A stretch of DNA of 33,581 bases from Clostridia bacterium (GTDB taxonomy: Bacteria > Bacillota > Clostridia > TANB77 > CAG-508), in contig JAFXGW010000002.1 of the NCBI GenBank assembly GCA_017536685.1, positions 1 to 33,581 on the forward strand. Direction: 5' to 3'. Shown piece by piece: positions 30,977 to 33,581 of the stretch. The position numbers were made by a program, and so were the translations under genes. Each line of letters begins with the position of its first letter. Within the stretch, counting starts at the first letter, position 1. The notes beneath the pieces are model-generated. The model ran no database searches. It saw only the letters and a list, made by a program, of their open reading frames with translations, and had not been told where the DNA came from.

Positions 30977-31052
30977 TGGCTCCTCTTGTTGGACTCGAAC
31001 CAACGACCTATCGGTTAACAGCCGAGCGCTCTACCAACTGAGCTAAAGAGGA
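30977..31052 (-). tRNA. tRNA-Asn (anticodon GUU)
   Basis: A 76-nt cloverleaf on the minus strand with encoded CCA. The acceptor stem is TCCTCTT/AAGAGGA, discriminator G, anticodon loop CTGTTAA with anticodon GTT, T-arm TTCGAGTC-type. Standard tRNA-Asn. Upstream (to the right) lies a duplicated fragment of its own 5' end. Confidence 0.97.
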
Positions 31053-31163
31053 ATATTAATTTGTCGCGCTCTCTTCGCGCAGCTTCACTTCGTTACGCAT
31101 ATTGACGCTCTAATCGCTAACGCTCAAGAGCCTCAACATCTACCAACTGAGCTAAAGAGGAAT
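31030..31163 (-). repeat. 25-nt direct repeat: tRNA-Asn 5' end duplicated 109 bp upstream
   Basis: The sequence TCTACCAACTGAGCTAAAGA (first 20 nt) plus GGAAT occurs at 31030-31054, within the tRNA 5' half, and again at 31139-31163. Between them are 84 nt with small palindromes (CGCG...CGCG and GCTCAAGAGC). The second copy lacks the rest of a tRNA, so it is a fragment, not a gene. Confidence 0.9.
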
Positions 31164-31192
31164 GCTTTTGTTTGAATTTTTTCAACAAATGA

Positions 31193-31221
31193 ATTATATA
31201 GTATTATATTCACAGAATCAA
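31193..31221 (-). promoter_or_regulatory. Promoter of tRNA-Asn, upstream of the duplicated fragment
   Basis: On the minus strand TTGATT (31221-31216), 17-nt spacer, TATAAT (31198-31193). Transcription would start near 31186, so the RNA begins with the 5' tRNA fragment and the 84-nt spacer before the real tRNA. Confidence 0.65.
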
Positions 31222-31252
31222 GATTTTATTCATAAAAAAATATATCTTTTTT

Positions 31253-31281
31253 ATTACAAATTTTACAGAGTATGATATAAT
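31253..31281 (+). promoter_or_regulatory. Promoter of the phospholipase-C-like gene
   Basis: ATTACA (31253-31258), 17-nt spacer, TATAAT (31276-31281), followed by AGGAGG before the ATG at 31311. Confidence 0.6.
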
Positions 31282-31310
31282 AATGAAAGTTTAAAAGAGG
31301 AGGAAACAAA

Positions 31311-31907
31311 ATGCCTAGTTTTAATATACATTTAGCAGTTGCAGTAAAATTTTCTGAGAAAAATAATATAGAAAATAAAGAAGATTTTTATATGGGAAGT
31401 ATTGCACCAGATTTAGTAAAAGATAAATCGATAAGTCATTATACTGGAATGAGAGATAAAAATCATTTAAGACAATATGTTTTTGAAAAAGTTAGATTAA
31501 ATGAATTTTTAAAAGAAAATAAAGTGGAAACAGATTATGAAAAAGGCGTATTTTTACATTTAGCTACAGATTTTATTTTTTATCAAGAATTTTTAAGTGA
31601 TGAATATTTGGAAGATATAGGATATGATGAAATGATACAAGATTTGTATTATAGTTATAGAATCTCCAATCCATATTTAGAAGAAAAATACAACATTCAT
31701 TCATTAAATTTAGATGATGTTATGAATAACAATATAAAACAAACTTTAACAAGAATGCATGTTGATAATACAAAAGGAAATAATTTGTTGCCAGAAGATA
31801 AAATGGATCGTTTTATTAATAAAATGGCTAAACTTAATATTGAAAATTATATTCAAAAAATCAAAAAAGAAAATAAAAATGTTTTTCCAGATAATTATGA
31901 ATTTTAA
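31311..31907 (+). CDS. Zinc-dependent phospholipase C-like family protein
   Basis: 198 residues without a signal peptide. The N-terminus, MPSFNIHLAVAVKFSEK, is followed by FYMGSIAPDLV, SHYTG, KGVFLHLATDFIFYQEFL and a helical tail. This His/Asp order (NIHLAVA, GSIAPD, LHLATD) is that of small proteins of the zinc-dependent phospholipase C / S1-P1 nuclease-like superfamily, common in Firmicutes and mostly uncharacterised; they are often intracellular. The metal ligands cannot be assigned with confidence. It has its own promoter and terminator. The family call is moderate; no substrate is implied. Confidence 0.65.
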   Translation: MPSFNIHLAVAVKFSEKNNIENKEDFYMGSIAPDLVKDKSISHYTGMRDKNHLRQYVFEKVRLNEFLKENKVETDYEKGVFLHLATDFIFYQEFLSDEYLEDIGYDEMIQDLYYSYRISNPYLEEKYNIHSLNLDDVMNNNIKQTLTRMHVDNTKGNNLLPEDKMDRFINKMAKLNIENYIQKIKKENKNVFPDNYEF

Positions 31908-31946
31908 AAACCAGAATTAAAATATAAAATATGAAATGATAAAACT

Positions 31947-31975
31947 AAAAATCGTCATGAATATATGACGATTTT
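31947..31975 (+). terminator. Terminator of the phospholipase-C-like gene
   Basis: AAAATCGTCAT (31948-31958) pairs perfectly with ATGACGATTTT (31965-31975), 6-nt loop. Confidence 0.85.
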
Positions 31976-32069
31976 ATAATTTTCAAAAAAAGTTTTAAAT
32001 TTTTACTATATTATTTGTTGCATTAATTCATTTTTTCTTTAAATTTCTTTGAATTTCTTTAAAAATCTC

Positions 32070-32098
32070 TTTATTTCTAAAAAAACGTGTGATATAAT
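32070..32098 (+). promoter_or_regulatory. Promoter of rsmE
   Basis: TTTATT (32070-32075), 17-nt spacer, TATAAT (32093-32098). Just upstream (32031-32060) are three 10-nt units ending TTTCTTT, perhaps a short tandem repeat. Confidence 0.5.
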
Positions 32099-32129
32099 AT
32101 AGAAATCAATGATTAGGAGAAAATGGGTT

Positions 32130-32885
32130 TTGAGTAAATTTTTTGTAAGAGAAAATCAAATAACAAATAATAGAATAGAAATTTTAGATGATGATGTAAA
32201 TCATATAAAAAATGTATTGAGATTAAATGTTAATGAAGAAATTAAAATTTGTAATCAAGATTCATCTAAAAATTATAAGTGTAAAATTTTAGAAATTTCT
32301 CCTAAAAAAGTAATATGTGAAATTTTAGAAGAACTAGAGAACGAAGCCGAAGGTAATGTTGAATTACATATTTTTCAAGGATTACCTAAAGCAGATAAAA
32401 TGGAGCTTATTATTCAAAAAGGAACTGAACTTGGAGTAACTGAATTTATTCCTGTAAATATGAAAAGATGTATTGTAAAACTTGATGGAAAAGACGAAAT
32501 AAAGAAAATTGATAGATGGAATAAAATATCTGAAGTTGCTGCTAAACAATCTGGAAGAGATATAATTCCTAAAGTAAGAAGCCTAGAAACAGTAAAACAA
32601 TTAGAAAATCAAATAAATGATTTTGATTTGTTTTTAGTAGCTTACGAAATGGAAAAAGAAAATTATATAAAAAATGAATTACAAAAGTTAAAGCCTACTA
32701 AAGAAAACTATAAAATTGCTGTTTTAATTGGTCCAGAAGGTGGATTAGAACATATGGAAGTTGAAACTTTAAAAACAGCAGGAGCGAAAGTAATTAGTTT
32801 AGGAAGTAGAATTTTAAGAACAGAAACTGTTGCACTTCAGGTTTCTTCAATAATAATGTATGAATTAGAAAATGGAGGAAAATAG
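32130..32885 (+). CDS. rsmE: 16S rRNA (uracil-1498-N3)-methyltransferase RsmE
   Basis: 251 residues if translation begins at TTG 32130 (LSKFFVRENQI), preceded by AGGAG at 32115-32119, 10 nt upstream. The in-frame ATG at 32109 would place that site inside the coding region and lies only 10 nt after the -10 box, so TTG is preferred. RsmE is a SPOUT methyltransferase: an N-terminal PUA-like domain, then LHIFQGLPKADKMELIIQKG, KCSEVAAKQSGR-type helix (here ISEVAAKQSGRDIIP), LIGPEGGLEHMEVE and the knot SLGSRILRTETVALQ. All family hallmarks are present. The next gene starts 4 nt after the stop. Confidence 0.93.
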   Translation: MSKFFVRENQITNNRIEILDDDVNHIKNVLRLNVNEEIKICNQDSSKNYKCKILEISPKKVICEILEELENEAEGNVELHIFQGLPKADKMELIIQKGTELGVTEFIPVNMKRCIVKLDGKDEIKKIDRWNKISEVAAKQSGRDIIPKVRSLETVKQLENQINDFDLFLVAYEMEKENYIKNELQKLKPTKENYKIAVLIGPEGGLEHMEVETLKTAGAKVISLGSRILRTETVALQVSSIIMYELENGGK

Positions 32886-32888
32886 TCT

Positions 32889-33581
32889 TTGGAAAAAGCT
32901 AAATTAATGCAGCTAGAAATTGAGGAAAAAAGAAAACTTCCTCAAGAGGTAAAAGAAAATATAAAAACTAATATATTTCATAATTTAATTGCTGCTGTAA
33001 TAATTTTTGCATATTTGGCAGCAATTAATGTGATGTATGATAAATTTGAACAAAAAGAGTTTGAACATTATATGAAATATTTTGCACTTGGAATTATTGT
33101 TGTAACAGTTATAGATATTGAACTTGCTTATAGAAAAGATAGTAAAAAACTTTGGTTAATTGGCGTAGAATTATTAGCCTGTGGAATACTATCTTTATAT
33201 ATTCCTTATATATATATTCATACAACAATATATTTAAGAAATTGTGTGATGTTACTTCCAGCTGTACTTTTAATTTATTATGCTTTTAAGTCAATGATAA
33301 TTTTTAAACAAAATCAATTTAAACATAGAAATAACTTAAGTGATATTAAAGAATTATTAAATAATGATGAAAGAAAAAGTTACTTAGAAGAAAAAAGTAC
33401 AAAAACTTATAAAGCAAAAATGGAAGAAGAAGAGGAAATACGTCAAGTAATTATAAAAAAGCAAAAAATAAGGACAATTCAAAAAGAACAAGAAAATAAA
33501 AACACAAATACTAATGAATATTATAAAAAACAAAATACGAATAGTTATTCTAACCATAAACAAAAGAAAAAGAAAAATAAA
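32889..33581 (+). CDS. Membrane protein with Lys/Glu-rich cytoplasmic tail (3' end outside window)
   Basis: The frame from TTG 32889 stays open to the window end (231 codons). GGAGG inside the rsmE 3' end lies 10 nt upstream, so the gene is translationally coupled to rsmE. The first about 33 residues are charged and helical (EKAKLMQLEIEEKRKLPQEV). Four hydrophobic segments follow at roughly 36-52, 68-86, 95-120 and 125-143. The long tail is very rich in Lys, Glu and Asn (MEEEEEIRQVIIKKQK) and looks disordered or coiled-coil. No family was recognised and the stop codon is not seen. Confidence 0.7.
   Translation, partial: MEKAKLMQLEIEEKRKLPQEVKENIKTNIFHNLIAAVIIFAYLAAINVMYDKFEQKEFEHYMKYFALGIIVVTVIDIELAYRKDSKKLWLIGVELLACGILSLYIPYIYIHTTIYLRNCVMLLPAVLLIYYAFKSMIIFKQNQFKHRNNLSDIKELLNNDERKSYLEEKSTKTYKAKMEEEEEIRQVIIKKQKIRTIQKEQENKNTNTNEYYKKQNTNSYSNHKQKKKKNK

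Noticed and set aside
32031..32060. Three TTTCTTT-ending 10-mers as a possible CRISPR or satellite array
   Set aside because: Too short and too AT-rich; simple-sequence drift explains it. No CRISPR array was seen anywhere in the window.

Overview
The window is about 33.6 kb of chromosome from a very AT-rich, low-GC Gram-positive bacterium, most likely an uncultured gut-type member of the Clostridia. The evidence is the conserved order ylxM-ffh-rpsP-khpA-rimM-trmD-rplS, the tsaE/tsaB/rimI set, AGA-dominated arginine codons, GGAGG ribosome binding sites, consensus sigma-A promoters with 17-nt spacers, U-tailed hairpin terminators and S-layer-homology (SLH) domains. TAA, TAG and TGA all serve as stops, so the standard bacterial code applies. 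The genus is an inference from style only.

Layout. 1-1335 is the 3' end of a YfhO-like membrane protein. 1403-5564 is the signal-recognition, ribosome and tRNA-modification operon. 5765-5940 carries two identical tRNA-Gly(UCC) genes, and 6913-6986 a third, odd tRNA-Gly. Between them are a divergent VanX-like D,D-dipeptidase and an acetyltransferase remnant. 7187-8815 encodes a secreted beta-helix protein with three SLH domains. 8966-10321 is a SUKH/DUF4116-type protein. 10656-15061 holds a protein O-mannosyltransferase, an Rsm22-type methyltransferase, a PD-(D/E)XK nuclease-like protein and a small membrane protein. 15710-17855 (minus) is a six-repeat protein with a sigma-factor-like C-terminus that is broken by a +1 frameshift. 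18119-19189 (minus) is an HD hydrolase. 19500-24613 is tsaE, tsaB, rimI and a LonB-type protease. 24902-29844 holds an orphan 2,4-diaminopentanoate-dehydrogenase-like gene, a double-length ThyX and a PHP phosphoesterase. 30977-31163 is tRNA-Asn with a duplicated 5' fragment. 31311 to the end is a phospholipase-C-like protein, rsmE and a partial membrane protein.

Four single genes (15280-15588, 20136-20702, 26092-27159, 29991-30791) stand out. Each is GC-richer than its surroundings: sampled 60-nt lines inside them gave 43-52% GC, against 22-32% in lines sampled from native genes. Each has its own promoter and strong terminator, and each sits between housekeeping genes, one of them splitting tsaE from tsaB. 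They look like independently acquired, self-contained cassettes.

The most unusual element is the control region of the first cassette. A 10-bp-arm palindrome surrounds the -35 box, and the leader has two hairpins whose loops are perfectly complementary over 7 nt. The 3' arm of the second hairpin can instead pair with the Shine-Dalgarno sequence. Other strong oddities are the CGG-UGA-A site at which a +1 shift restores a sigma-region-4-like tail, and the tRNA-Asn gene separated from its promoter by a 109-bp unit that contains a copy of its own 5' end.
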